This document shows positions 23,309 to 35,639 of a stretch of DNA of 64,000 bases, in pieces. Numbering within the stretch: position 1 is the stretch's first letter; every line of letters begins with the position of its first letter. A program made the position numbers and the translations under genes. A model generated the notes under the pieces. It worked only from the letters and a program-made list of their open reading frames with translations. It had not been told where the DNA came from and did not search any database. Source of the stretch: Agriotes lineatus (taxonomy: Eukaryota > Arthropoda > Insecta > Coleoptera > Elateridae); assembly GCA_940337035.1 (NCBI GenBank), contig CALNHX010003328.1, positions 62,001-126,000 on the forward strand, read 5' to 3'.

Positions 23309-26047
23309 GAAATATCGTTGTTATACAGTAATATAGCATCTATTACAGCAAAATTTTCTGATTTTAAAACAGTAGTTATGGATCTGAAATCAACATGCGT
23401 TCTTATAACTGAAACCTGGCTCAAACCAGACATCCCTGAATGTATTCTTAATATTTCTGGCTATGTTCTACACAGAAGTGACAGAACTTATGCTAAGGGT
23501 GGTGGAGTCTGTATTTACATTTCTGAATTAATTAGCAGCGAGCGAGTTACGTGTAATGTTATCAATCGTTTTCATACGCCAGGGTCGGAATCTATATGGG
23601 TCCAAATTAAGTTTGCTGATGTCGAATTGCATCTGGCATGTATTTATCGCCCCCCAAGTACTAATCACGAACAAACTTCTGCACTCATAGATAGCATTCA
23701 AATTGGCAGTGACAGTCTTAGTAAATTGCTGATTTTTGGAGACTTTAATTTTCCTGAGCTCTCGTGGGATCCACCTTCGCCTCAAGAAGGCAATTCTCAG
23801 GCGGCTAATTTTATTAATGCAATCCTTGGAAGCAACTTAACTCAGCTGGTCAATTTTTTTAATCGGTATAGAAATGAGAATACTCCTTCTCTCCTAGACT
23901 TGATATTTGCTTCAGATCCTAATGCAATATCTATTTTACAATCGCTTCCTCCCATCGGTATAAGTGATCACATAGTTATCCACGCTAAATGCCAGCTAAC
24001 TATCAATGCATCTAAGTGTACAAGAAGAGTAACCAGAAGAAACTATAAGGCAGCAGATTTTGACGCATTAAATGTTTACTTTGATGGTTTGAACTGGTCT
24101 AGCAACGACATTAACAGGATGTGGAATACGTTTTTAATGAATGTCAGAAGCGGCGAAGAGAACTATGTACCTTTAATCACCATCAATAACTCCGATAAAC
24201 CTTGGATTTCTCAAGGGATTAAGCGTCAAATCAACAGAAAGAGAAAAATGTGGCACAAATATCGTAGCTCTCCAACACAAAGCAATTATATGGCTTACAG
24301 AAAGAGTTGTAATGCGCTCACTGCAACTATTCGAAATGCAAAATCTACGTACGAGAACAAACTGGTATCAAGCGGTAGTAGTAAACATTTTTACAAATAT
24401 ATTAGGAAATCTCTCAACTCAAGAGTTCATTCGCTGGTATTAAGAGATGGTACGAATGAAATTACAACCAAGCCCCAAGAAGTGGCAAACTTATTTGCTA
24501 GTGAATTTTCAAGTAGCTTTGTTGACGAGGGTTTGGATGTTTTCCCAAATTTCTCGGAGAGTGAGCGCAATAATAACAGCATTAAGTTCGTTGAAATCAC
24601 TGAAGATAAAGTCAGTGCAATATTAGAAACCATGAAGATAGATGCATCACCAGGTCCTGATGAGCTGCACCGAACATTATTTAAACACTGTTCCACGTCC
24701 TTGGCTAAACCTATAACGAGACTAATGTTAAAATCTCTGGAAGAAGGAAAAGTGCCCACTGCATGGAAAGAAGCTATCGTTATTCCGATTTACAAGAAAG
24801 GCGATAAATTCGATGCAAAAAATTACAGGCAGGTATCGCTGACATCGTTAATATGTAAGAGTATGGAGAGAATTATTGCTAAGGAATTGACTACCTTCTT
24901 TCTTGAGAACAACGTTCTCAACAATAGACAGCATGGATTTATGCCTGGTAGGTCAGTCGCGACTAACTTACTTCAGTGTGTTGATGAGTGGACGAAAGCA
25001 TTCGATCGCAATGAACCAATTGACGTTATCTATTTGGACTTTAAAAGAGCCTTTGATAAGGTGCCGCATCAACGACTTATCCTGAAGCTTGAACACTTCG
25101 GAGTTAGAGGAAATCTTCTAGCATGGATCAAAGACTTTTTATCTAACCGTACGAGCTGTGTTAGAGTAGATGGTCAATTATCACGCAAATTTTCTGTCAA
25201 AAGTGGTGTCCCCCAAGGATCGGTATTGGGACCTTTACTCTTCAATGTATTTATTAGTGATCTTGCACCGAAGTTTTAAACAAGCGTATCTTTATTTGCC
25301 GACGATACCAAATTTTTTGCAAACCCTACAACCAACGCGAATAATCTGCGGGCTGACATATTATTAGTGCAGAACTGGTGCGAAGAATGGTGTTTACCAC
25401 TGAACGAAGATAAATGCACTGTGTTGCATATGGGTTATAATAATCCCAACAGCGATTATGTGCTTAATAATAGTGTCATATCCGCAGTGCCTTATCAAAA
25501 ATATCTAGGTGTAGTAATAACAAGGGATTTAAAATGGGATCTTCACATAGGTAGCTTAATTAAAAATGTGAACTCCGTGGTGTATTTAATATCAATTACA
25601 TACAAACATATGTTACCTTTCTTACTAACCAAGATTTACCAAACTTTTATCCGTCCCCAACTTGAATATGCAGTGCCAATTTGGAATCCCTACTTCGCTA
25701 AGGATATTCATGCTCTTGAACAAGTGCAGAGAAGAGTAACCCGGTTATGTCCTGTCATACGCCATTTACCATACGAACAGCGGCTGAGTGTTCTGTGTCT
25801 CCAGACATTGTGCACTAGAAGACTGCGAGGTGACCTAATCGAGACTTATAAGATTTTGCATGGGTATTATTCTGTGCAATTTAGCATTTTTTTAATTAAT
25901 AATGATGAGAGATTGCGTGGACATAATTTCAAGTTGATGCGCGAAAAATTTCGTAAGCTGTGTCGACAGCACTTTTTAACAAATAGGGTTTTTTCTGTAT
26001 GGAACGGTCTCGACAGCAATATTGTGAACTCGTCTTCAGTGAATTGA
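23309..26047 (+). pseudogene. LINE ORF2 (endonuclease-RT) with a single internal stop
   Basis: The frame is continuous from about 23309 to 26047 except for one TAA at 25277-25279. Endonuclease motifs include LITETWLKP, ACIYRPPS, LLIFGDFNFPELSWD, SLLDLIFA and ISDHIVIHAKC. RT motifs include NYRQVSLTSLICKSMERII, QHGFMPGRSVATNLL, VIYLDFKRAFDKVPH, SGVPQGSVLGPLLF and the catalytic SLFADDTKFF. The stop falls between the LFNVFISDLAPKF block and the FADD motif, so a truncated protein would lack the catalytic Asp pair. The C-terminal region runs from WCEEWCLPLNEDKC to the stop at 26045-26047. Single-base damage with all motifs otherwise present suggests recent insertion. Confidence 0.88.
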
Positions 26048-26285
26048 TTCAAAAACGCATACGATGAACGGAATGCTATCTAATCATCTAATCTGAGTGT
26101 GTATTAGTAAAAAAAAATTCTTTGCCATTTTTTGAATATGTCCAATAATTTGAATTCAGTATGTACGTAGATTATTAATTTAAGTTACGATTTTTTATGG
26201 TTTATTTATGTGTACCTATTGCTTTATGCAGTTAATCGGCTTTGCCGTCTATCTGTAATATTAATAATAATTAATAATTAATATC

Positions 26286-27022
26286 CCAACTATTGCAACC
26301 TACCTTAGAAGGCTCATATCAAAGCTTCGACTAGCGCAATCATCGGCTGCGATAAGGGTATGATAAATGTGGGATTTTTGTTTACTTCACTTTCGCATAA
26401 AAGTTTTAGGTTTACACTAAGAAAGAAGAATGAGGCACCAACAACTTTATTAAATTGTTATTTTTTTCTATAATATACCGAGTGGCAATGAGGATAGGGC
26501 CATGCTTATATCTTCATTATTTATGAATCGATTGGGATAAGATTTTATACCAAGATACTAGATATAATTTCTGATTGGCCGATACATATAGTCAAAATGA
26601 CTGACTTCCGGTTTTACCGGAAATGATACTAACTTTGATTTTTTAAATAGAACACCCTGTATATTTTGTGTATATACACGTACGAGACAATTTGAAATAA
26701 AAATACGTTCAGCTATTACAAACTGATTTACATTAATTCGAAAGAGCCGGTGTAGCTCTTTATGTACCCACATAGCCAGAAATCGACCAATTCTTAATTT
26801 GACTGGTTTCAGAGCAAAAATGAGCGTGGTCTAAGTGCTCTGACGTAGAAAACATGCAAGGACATGTTCAGACATGTCCACTCAAATGTTAGGCAGAATA
26901 ATACAGTGAATCTATTTTAATGGTTAACATAGCAATTTGGTTTCTATGCCAGCATTTAATCATTCAGGTCACTTCCATAGTTACAAATGAGACAAATAGA
27001 TTAGAGAGTTTATTTTACGAGA
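26286..27022. other. Unassigned with one short repeat
   Basis: On the minus strand from about 26665 a repeat starts atacagggtgttctatttaaa and runs to about 26560. It shares its first 20 or so bases with the element at 2484. The rest is AT-rich with no gene. Confidence 0.45.
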
Positions 27023-27615
27023 AAAACCTGAAAATTAGTATTTGTGTGAAATTCGCTGTTTGGAGACTTTCTACTGGTAGTCTGTATTTTTTAAGATAAT
27101 TCGGGATGTGGGAGTTTTGCAGCCCAGGTGAATTTGGGAGTTGCAAAATAAGGGAAAAGTTATAATTATCAGAAAAACCTTAATATAAATATTTGTGTGA
27201 AACGGAGAAAACGTTATAATGAATAGAAAAATTTTAAAATGAATATTTATGTGAAATTTGCTGTTTGGAGGCTTTCTACTGGTGCATGTATTTTTTAAGA
27301 GAATTCGAATTGTAGGAATTTTGCGGCGTAGGTGCATTTGGGGGTTGCAAAGTGAGGAAAACGATATAATTATCAAAAAAACCTTAAAACATATTTGTGT
27401 GAAATTCGCTGCTTGAAGACTTTCTACGGGTCAATAGTGGGATGTGGGAGTTTTGCGGCTCAGTTGGATTTGGGAGATGCAAACTGGGGAAAACAATATA
27501 ATTATAAAAAAAAACCTTAAAATCAATATTTGTGTGAAAGTCGCTGATTGGCGACTTTGTACTGATCGATTGTATTTTTTAAGAGTTCGAGATGCGGGTG
27601 TGAGAGGGGAGACTA
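27023..27615 (+). repeat. Diverged tandem repeat, about four units of 100-190 bp
   Basis: Recurring blocks appear in the same order: aaaaaaccttaaaa, atatttgtgtgaaattcgct, ggagactttctact, tgtattttttaagagaattc, gggatgtgggagttttgcgg, tttgggagttgcaaa and ggaaaa..atataatta. Unit starts are near 27025, 27228, 27385 and 27513, plus a partial unit near 27180. The units are diverged and some have internal losses. No coding is supported; the frames on either strand come from the repeat. Confidence 0.8.
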
Positions 27616-28765
27616 CCTTAATTTCTCAACTTTGAATAGAGAAAATGTGCAATTTTTATTGGCTCTGTGTGCAGTTGTAGATTTGCAAATAAATAGTAAA
27701 TAGCTTGTCGGATTGTATTTTTCTCTAACATGAATAATATTTCGTGGGTTAAGGCCATTGCCGCGCTGTACTTGTTCGGAGAATGGTAGTGGCCAGTGAC
27801 AGGGTTGTAAAGTTAGTGTCAGCTGTTTGTACTAAACCTATGGGAACCCTAAAAACATAAATAAATTACATATGTATGTGTACGGAAAATGCAGTTACTT
27901 AGTTTAGACAATGTAAAAGCTCCCCAAACAACAAATCCTTTTGAAATATATTTATTGAACAATTAATACAAAACTAAAGATTCATATCGACTAGACAACT
28001 CAAGGATCTATTCACATCTAATACCTTTACACACTGCCCCGTTCCTTCTAATAAAATCATCTCCGCTCCAGTTCTTATATTGGCTGTTAAAGCACGTTTC
28101 ATGACTAAAAAAATAGACCATGAACAATAATATGTGGAGCCGCCGATCGGATGGCTTATATTTCTCGAACTTTTTTAAAACAGTTAATAAATGTAATAAT
28201 AACAATGATTCATATAAGCAATACATCTTCTAAAGTTATATAAAAAAATTAAATGTAATATCGAATGCAACATTTTCATCTAAATGCAGATTAATATTAA
28301 ATTGTACAAGATGCTGAAAAGGTTAAAAACTGTAGTACGTCTTATTTATTAATGATCTGCTACTCAGTAGAACTTTGCAGTAACGTTTCGCGTGGTGTAT
28401 AATAAACAATAATAATAAAGATGTGAAAATTTCTATCCCTTGTACATTTTTTCATATTTTGCCAATTTTATGACAGACTTAAAATACCATTTTCAATGCA
28501 TTAATGAAGGTTACAACTTCTTTGAAAAATTTTAAACCCCTGCAACTCTGATAAAAATTTTACACACTACGACTGCGTTTACCCAATTGACCGTCTATTC
28601 ATGGCCGTATATAGCGTAAACTAATAACCCTAATACAATACGCTTTTGATGCGTAACAAACTCAATCGAGGAACACGCTGTACGTAGTTGTTTCATGTGA
28701 AAATTAAATGTGATCCTTTGAATATAATTATTTAAAAGAAGAAATGGTGCTATTAGAAAAGATAG
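27616..28765. other. Unassigned AT-rich region
   Basis: Only short frames. Nothing recognised on either strand. Confidence 0.4.
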
Positions 28766-28778
28766 TAATCCTCATGCA

Positions 28779-29128
28779 GCCGGGCTCCATAGCTCAGTGG
28801 TAAGCATTCTGGCTACTGACCTAAGGGTCGAGAGGTCGATCCCCGATCCCGGTGAGGTTTTTAAAAATAAAAAAAATGCGGATGAAAACCTCTACAGAAT
28901 GCCATCATTCGGAAGTGATGTAAAGCCGTGGGTCCCATGTTACTACGATGTGTAGCATGTAAAAGATCCCTTGCTAAGGTTGGAACTCCTTAGTCTCGGC
29001 AAAATTCTAAGTAGGACAAAGGTACCTGGTACTCTGCATGCCTAGACCTTGTTCATGGGGTTGGCAAAAAGGGCCTATAAAGGCCTACTTGCTAGACTCG
29101 CCAGAGTCTCCCCAAAAATAACACTAAC
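28779..29128 (+). repeat. tRNA-derived SINE, 350 bp, with 13-bp target duplication
   Basis: The tRNA-like head (gggctccatagctcagtggtaag with an A box, ggtcgatcc-type B box near 28835) is followed by a tRNA-unrelated body (gccgtgggtcccatgttac, gcatgtaaaagatccc, cctggtactctgcatg). Target duplications taatcctcatgca lie at 28766-28778 and 29129-29141. It is the same family and length as the SINEs at 47872-48221 and 60141-60490. Confidence 0.92.
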
Positions 29129-29141
29129 TAATCCTCATGCA

Positions 29142-29755
29142 TATATTGCAATAGCAAAACCGATCATTTTTAAACGAATGTTATTTTTAGGTCATGAAAA
29201 CTGCGTTTTCTTTCGCCACGTTGATGCAAGCATTATTTGCTAACACAAATCGACAATAAACCGTTAATAATTGAGAAAACTAAGTAAGTGTTTAATTACA
29301 AAATATATTCGTTTTCGGTTTTTAACAGAGTTTTTATTGTTTCAGATATTATCTATTTTCTTGTTGGAATCTTACTACAAGTCTTATTTAAGCTTACATC
29401 TCTATCTTCAGACGTTTTCTGAATATGATTCACTTAATATGAAACTTTGATTCAAAATCTTAGTTCAACAACAAAGAGTAGTACGCTGCGAAGTAAACTA
29501 ACAAAAAGCAGTTTATTCTAGAAAAACTATAGAATGCATTACCACGCTTGTATTATTACTATTATTATGCACTCTTGTGATTTATACCACTTGTGAAATA
29601 CTTCAGATATGGATGCTACTAAAAATATTTTCTGTGCTGCCGATCGTACTTGCATTGCATAGAGGCTATATCTCTTACTATAGTATTATTCTAGAGATAA
29701 TATTACTTACACTTATTTCCATAATTTACATAATAACACGATAATAGATATATAC
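29142..29755. other. Unassigned AT-rich region
   Basis: No frame or repeat recognised. Confidence 0.4.
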
Positions 29756-30006
29756 AGAATTACATATAACAGCAATGAGATAACATGAACAAGAAAATAA
29801 CACACATTGCTTGAGTAAGAAAGAAATAAACATGGTAGCAAATATACGGGTAGGCTTGAAGCTCATTTTAATTATGACATTTGTCAACTAATTGTGCCTA
29901 CTAGATTAATTTTGTTGTATGGTCATCTCTTTCTTACTCAAGCATTCTATTTTGTTGTTCATGTTATCTTTTTGCTGTTATATATAATTATGGCCCCATC
30001 AGTATA
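29756..30006. repeat. MITE, about 250 bp (gataacatgaacaag family)
   Basis: Inverted ends: acatataacagcaatgagat...aacatgaacaag...ttgcttgagtaagaaag on the left and ctttcttactcaagca...gttcatgttatct...gctgttatatataattatgg on the right, running into ggccccatcagtata. Two more copies lie head to head at 51638-52145. Confidence 0.8.
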
Positions 30007-30056
30007 ACAATACTATAATAATAGTATATAATATTTTATTATTACATAACTAAATC

Positions 30057-30180
30057 AAATTCCTCCTTAGCTCTCCTCCTTAACTTACATCTGCAGAGCT
30101 CGCAAATATTGTAATCTTTCAAAGAACGTTGGCATTCGGAACAACCCAATATCTGGGAAACCAAACTCGGCAGCACCGTT
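30057..30180 (-). other. Small cysteine-rich reading frame, unidentified
   Basis: On the minus strand one frame reads VSQILGCSECQRSLKDYNIC, then ELCRCKLRRRAKEEF, then a stop. Five cysteines fall in CxxC...CxxCxC spacing with a basic tail, like a small zinc-binding module. It has no ATG and an upstream in-frame stop. A pyrimidine-rich ttggtttcccag just before ILGC could be a splice acceptor. It is an exon or transposon remnant at best. Confidence 0.25.
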
Positions 30181-32095
30181 TAAAATTATTTTTCTACATT
30201 GGATTTCTCTAATTTCTCGGCGGTCGCATTAACGTTCACTGTGGTTGTTTCAACAATTCTGTATCTGTATACCTATGAAATATAGATTAGTTCTCTTAAT
30301 TTATTTAGTTCGTTTAGTTATCTACGTATGAGTGAAGCAACAAGCTAAACATCGGTACCAACCTTTATATTATGTTAGTTTGAATTTAATTTTTTTTCCA
30401 AGTGGACTATTTATACAAAAGATGTAAATTAGAAAGGTTACAGTTAATATAATGTAAATAGATTTTCCGAATTTAGTCAATTTACGAAATTATGTAAGGA
30501 CATCTTTCGCTTTTTCATAATAATATTTCACGGTTTTACAAGTGCCAGCTCTACTTTACAGTTCTTTTTTTGCATATGCCATGCTTCTTTGAAATTATGC
30601 CCTTGTCAATAGATATCGTTTTGGATTTCCTTGCGTATCAATTTACGTAATCAATTTAACGACCCCCTTGACGACCGTCAATCGCTTTTCTTAAACAGGT
30701 TTCAACCTGTCTGAAATGTATACTTTCGAATGAGCGCCTGTTTAGTCCCGAATCGTTGTGCAATATTTTATAACGAACATAAAGCACATGTATAAGAGAA
30801 AGATGGCTAGAGACGCCACTGTCTGTTATTTACCACGAATTTGGTTATACTTGTGTGCGAGTATTGGTAAACCCCGAACGGTTTGCAAGTTGTCGAGGGC
30901 CCGTTAATGTAACTCCTTTGTGCAAAGCTTTGTGTAGTGCTTTAAACTTTTCGTTGTTTCATGAGCTGAAGCAGATTTTCTGGTAGCTTTCAACTTTTAG
31001 TTGTGCCTGAATTTAGCCCGAATCTTTGTGTCTTAAGTTAAGGCAGCTTTAAGTGAGTTTGAATTTTTTGGTGTGTAAAAAATTTTTGGGGTGTCTTGAA
31101 CTTTTCGTTGTGCCGATACTCGCTAAATTAAAATCGGGGTCATCCAAGTTTGGTCCCAGTAATTTTTTTTTCTTTTGGAAAATAGACATTCCGGTGTGTT
31201 GAATAAGCTATCTTATGGGAACGATGGACTTGTACCATATGCCGATTACGATGGTCAATTACCTTCGTTCAATTCCGAATCTGTTGAAACGTTGCCAAAT
31301 AATCCCATTAGTTAAAGGAAGAACATATGTGTTTTTTTGCTGTTGCTTATGCGGATGCAACAGATAGCTAGCAGCTCACCCGAAACGTTTGTTTAACCAA
31401 CGTCGAACACCTGCAAGTTGTGTCCATAGATGTCAAAGCTAGAATTACTTTATCAACCTATTACAGTAGAATAACCTCTGTTCAAGGCAACTTTGTTTAA
31501 GCACAAGGTATACAGCTGTAATTTAGCCAGTAAGGTGTTTATCACAGTGCAACAATCTAATTGATAACAAACCTTAGCTTAACGTCCTTACATAAGAGAA
31601 GAAGATCTATTTATCTTCTTACTATATAACATAGTTTGCTACACTTCACAACGAATGCCAAATCAAAGATTATAAAACAAACAAAAACTTTACAAACTCA
31701 CAATAAGTCGAAAATAAATAAGAACTAAGAACTAGCAATCCTTTTTCATATATAAACACTGCATATTTAACACATATTGTCCAAATCTGTTTAAAGTCCG
31801 GATTTATTGCCTGAAGACCAAGTTTCGCTGTCACAAGGTAGTTATAAAGACTCTGCATCACCTTATCAGCAACGTAGATCTGCCAATCATATGCGCACCC
31901 CACGGCGTATTTATGAAGCAAAGGTTTTACCGTTTTACCATATTCATCAGCCCCAGAGATGGAACGCACCACGACTATTACATGATAGCATAATGTAACT
32001 TGTAACATTTAACTTTTAATTTGTAACTTCATAAGAATATGTAACCTATATACATTGATAAACTTCTCGATATTCACGTTTTTTCTATAATTTAT
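30181..32095. other. Unassigned region
   Basis: AT-rich with G/T-rich stretches near 30930-31140. Overlapping frames on opposite strands at 31670-32008 are unrecognised and not supported as genes. Confidence 0.35.
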
Positions 32096-32175
32096 TATTG
32101 CTCGTATTTTTTAATAATTATTTAAGAGTTATTTCATATCACCAGCAAATATTTACTGTACACAGCGGATATCCC

Positions 32176-32830
32176 ACAACAAGGTATACGACATTAGCAA
32201 CATATGCAGATGACACAGCCACCTTAACAACCCACCAAGACCCCATAATGGCATCACGAAATCTGCAAATTCATCTAAGGGCAATACAAAACTGGCTCAT
32301 AAAATGGTGCATTAAAGCAAGCGAAGCTAAATCCAGCCATGTCATATTCACGCTGAAGCGAAAAACCTGCCCTCCAGTAACTCTCGATGACCAGCAGAAA
32401 CCACAACAAAATTCTGTTAAGTACTTGAAAATACACCTGGACCGTCGACTTACCTGGAAACAACATGTCTGGGCTAAACGAAAGTGTTAGACTTAAAACA
32501 CAGACAAATGTACTGGTTGCAGTGTAAAATGTCTCAACTTTCAATTGACAACAAGATTATTCTTTATAAAGCAATCTTGAGACCAATCTGGCATATGGTC
32601 TGGAGCTAACACCGCTAGTGACATAATCAGAAGATTCCATTCTAAAGTACTTAGTGAAATCATGAATGTACGTACCCAAATGAAGTCATTAGAAGAGACC
32701 TCGGAATAAGTTCAGTTAGTAAAATCATTACAAAACAAAGTGTTACTTATCACGACAGGCTTAGTGCACACCCAAACACGCTAGCTAGTGATTTATCTAC
32801 TGAAATTCCTTTAAGCTGGCTAACAACAGC
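32176..32830 (+). pseudogene. Jockey-type LINE reverse transcriptase, 3' fragment
   Basis: It starts just before the catalytic TYADDTATLTTHQDP (near 32200) and continues through NLQIHLRAIQNWLIKWCIKA, KSSHVIFTLKRKTCPPVTLD and VKYLKIHLDRRLTWKQHVWA. It then shifts frame near 32488 to RQMYWLQCKMSQLSIDNKII and LYKAILRPIW, then VSKIITKQSVTYHDRLSAHP near 32715-32775. This order is that of Jockey/BS-like elements. Upstream RT blocks and the endonuclease are absent. Frameshifts and stops make it dead. Confidence 0.85.
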
Positions 32831-33539
32831 GTATTTGACAAAACTATTAGTCCACTAATCGGGTAGTTTTACCTGGAAAGTTTTGAAGAAGTTCTAACTT
32901 TTTGTTCTATTATGTTTTTTGGGGTACTGATTATGAATTTTGTATTTTGCCTATTCGAAAATTTCAATTTCAATAATCACAAAAAGCCACTTTTTTTTTT
33001 CTTTATAACATGAAAATTTATGCAATCTTCGAGATGAATTAGTATATGCAAAAATAAAATGCAGGGGGTAGCCAGAGAATATTATTATTACTATTAATTC
33101 TCTAAAATGTGTAGAAATATAATATACAAGGAGATATAAGAATATCTCGTGCCTTGAGGTACAAAGGCTGATCGAAAGTCACCAAGCACGTTATGTGACG
33201 TAATGATGTAGTCTTTTATACAGCAGAGATTAAAGCCGTGTAGACCGTGTCATAATTACCAGGAGAAGCATTAATTAACGGCTGACAGATAACAAAAGTT
33301 ATTTCATATAGAAGATCTTTTGCAACTTTCCCATTTTCCCATTTTCCCCTGGAAAGTCTTTGAATTTACAGTAAAGCCATAGCAAGTCAGACAGGGAAGA
33401 AACAATAGTATCTGATGATAAGCAATTTACACGGAGATCATTGATATTGATTGCTGATAAGCACATATCACTTGTTCCCTCGAAACTTCTCAGTTGAACA
33501 GCTCCGAAACTTCCTAAGAATTCTGTTGAAGGTATATCC

Positions 33540-34420
33540 TTCACCCGAGGAATATTTTGATCCGGAGCAACTGCATTTTTGGAGTGATAGAAACAATGCC
33601 ACCCATTACATAAAAAGTGTTGTGTCCATTAAGTGTCTGAACATTAAAATCGGCATTGTCATACACTAATTAAGAAAAAAATTATTCGTGAACTTCCAGT
33701 TATTGGCTTATGATTGCTGATATTTCTAAATGTACAGCTTCCGTATAAGTCAAACAAAATCCCAGGGATGACAACAGATCAATCAACTTCCAGGGTCCAT
33801 ATTTTATCTACAGAAATGCTGCCAAACCAACTTGCATAGGTGAAATAAATGATTTTGGTCTCACTGCACTAACTATAAGGTGTGCAAGTGCTACAGACCA
33901 CTTATCAATGTTGCCGTGATTTTTCTTTAAGACCACTCTGTCAGCGAAAACACTGTGATGATATTGCCCGTCAATTGCTATTAAGTCAAAAACTGGCCCA
34001 ACACGTTGTAGTATGCGTTGTAAAACGTTTTCTCTAACTTAAAGCTGCCTAACACTATACACAAGGTTTCGCTTAGATGCAGAAGGTCTGTTTTGCTGCT
34101 GTACAAACTCAGGTGTTACCACCATTCCACACAAAAACAGTGATTTTTGAAGCAAAAACTAAGAACAGAAATGAGCGCAACTGTTGCGTTTGACCATCCT
34201 GATGTACCTTCTTCACATAGGCCGCAACTAACTTTATATTAACTCACTGTTTTCAGCATTTTTCATAAAGCTCAATAGAATCTTTTCCATCTTTTCTTTG
34301 CTTAGTTGCTTCCCTAAATGTATTTAAACTCTTTTGCTTAACTGCAGTCACTTTACTTCCATCTTCTAATGCACTATCAGAAACAAAACACACCTGAAGG
34401 GACATTACTGAGACTACGAA
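33540..34420 (-). pseudogene. Transposon-associated protein of unknown function, broken
   Basis: Minus-strand pieces in order are CFVSDSALEDGSKVTAVKQK, then SLNTFREATKQRKDGKDSIE and LYEKC near 34390-34250; VFADRVVLKKNHGNIDKWSV near 33955-33900; a KYGPWKLIDLLSSLGFCLTY block near 33810-33740; and DNADFNVQTLNGHNTFYVMG then GIVSITPK near 33660-33580. The same series of motifs recurs, as I recall it, in a multi-copy family of reading frames of unknown function in many animal genomes, so this is probably mobile-element derived. I cannot name its enzyme class. Stops and frameshifts are frequent. Confidence 0.5.
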
Positions 34421-34895
34421 GTCTGAATTCGAGCTGATCTTAAACTAAACAGCAACCGCACCGTACGTCCGACGTCCGTACATATAAAACCCAATCAATG
34501 TGAATGTCAAAAAGCGAGAAGGCCGAGGCAGTCCGATCGCCGCGCCGTTACCCCTTGGATCTCGCCATCTCGTGCTCTCTAATAAGAGACAGTAAGCGTT
34601 ATCTGCGTGATAGAGGAATCTCAAGGATAAACTGCCAAATGCATTTCTACACAGGTTGAACAGGTGTTAAAAGTGAAATAGAGGTAGAGGTGGAAGGAGA
34701 GGGGGTAAGTTGTAGAAAAATTTGTCTATTAATTTATTTATAGCACATTTTCTGTGTATAGTTAAAAAATAAAAAATAACTGCATATTTTATTTCTGTTT
34801 TGCTTTTCTTGATATTTTCCAAAATTTTTCGAGGTGGCAAAGTGGAAATTTGTAATCAGCACCCCGTAAAACATTTTAGAGAACCAAAAATCAAA
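34421..34895. other. Unassigned, flank of Polinton fragment
   Basis: A GC-richer stretch at 34460-34600 with no recognised frame, then AT-rich sequence. The frame at 34800-34982 enters polymerase-like sequence only from about 34900. Confidence 0.35.
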
Positions 34896-35064
34896 ACTCC
34901 TCCAAACGTGAATAAAAGACTTCTTGTAAAGTTAATTAGCCATTGGGAGAAAACTTTTAACAGAATGGAGCGGAAGCATTGATTACGAAACCTAACTTTA
35001 AGGATAGATTTCGATTTAGTGAAAATTTCACAGCTGTTGAAATTAACAAAACGTCGGTTTTATA

Positions 35065-35490
35065 CAGATTGTCCGAAATCCGTTTTGAACATAAGAAATT
35101 CATGCTTGCGATAAGGAAGATATAAACAAAATGAGGACGAAGATATAATGTAATCGTGGCTAGGTAAATTTTTAAACTATCATTAAGTCAATGTAGCAAA
35201 CAAATGCTTCTGTCAAATATTTTATCTGTCATTAAGAGTATAAAGTGTCATAAATATGCTATTGTTTGCTATTCACATAATTATTTTAATTATTTAAACC
35301 TCACTTTATACCTTTAATGACAGATAAAACATTTGACAGAAGTATTTGTTCGTTTCATTGACTTAATTTTAGTTTAAAAATTTTCCTAGCCATGATTACA
35401 TTCTATCTTTGTCCTGCTACTCATTTTGTTTATGTCTTTGTTGTTGCACTTATTCATTTCCTACGTTCAAAACGGATTTCGTACAATCTG
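35065..35490. repeat. 426-bp foldback element (Tc1/mariner-like MITE)
   Basis: The inverted repeats are very long, covering most of the element, with outer ends CAGATTGTCCGAAATCCGTT and its near-exact complement. TA flanks both sides (35063-35064 and 35491-35492). It interrupts the Polinton polymerase frame, and removing it with one TA would make the flanking frame continuous. Confidence 0.85.
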
Positions 35491-35639
35491 TATAACAAAC
35501 TGAGTTATGTTGGTGTCTCGGTTTTTGGATATTTCAAAACCGGTTATGTATGATTTTTATTATAATTATTTGAAGCAGCAATACGGTCCTAATGTGTCTT
35601 TATTGTACACCGATCCTGATTCCTTAATCTTGAAAATTG

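Larger units (their letters stand above)
23005..26285 (+). mobile_element. CR1/Jockey-group non-LTR retrotransposon, 5'-truncated
   Basis: It consists of the end of ORF1, an almost complete ORF2 and a short 3' untranslated region ending in an AT-rich taa-type tail (attaataataattaataatt, about 26260-26285). The 5' end is truncated within ORF1 near 23005. This is the second best preserved element of the window. Confidence 0.85.

Noticed and set aside
27071..27376. A 101-codon minus-strand frame with internal similarity
   Set aside because: The protein repetition is only the translation of the tandem DNA repeat.
28779..28860. A tRNA gene on the plus strand
   Set aside because: It is the head of the 350-bp SINE family, which is present three times with target duplications.
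31670..32008. A 112-codon minus-strand frame overlapping a 63-codon plus-strand frame
   Set aside because: Neither shows a recognisable motif and they overlap on opposite strands; the composition is not coding-like.
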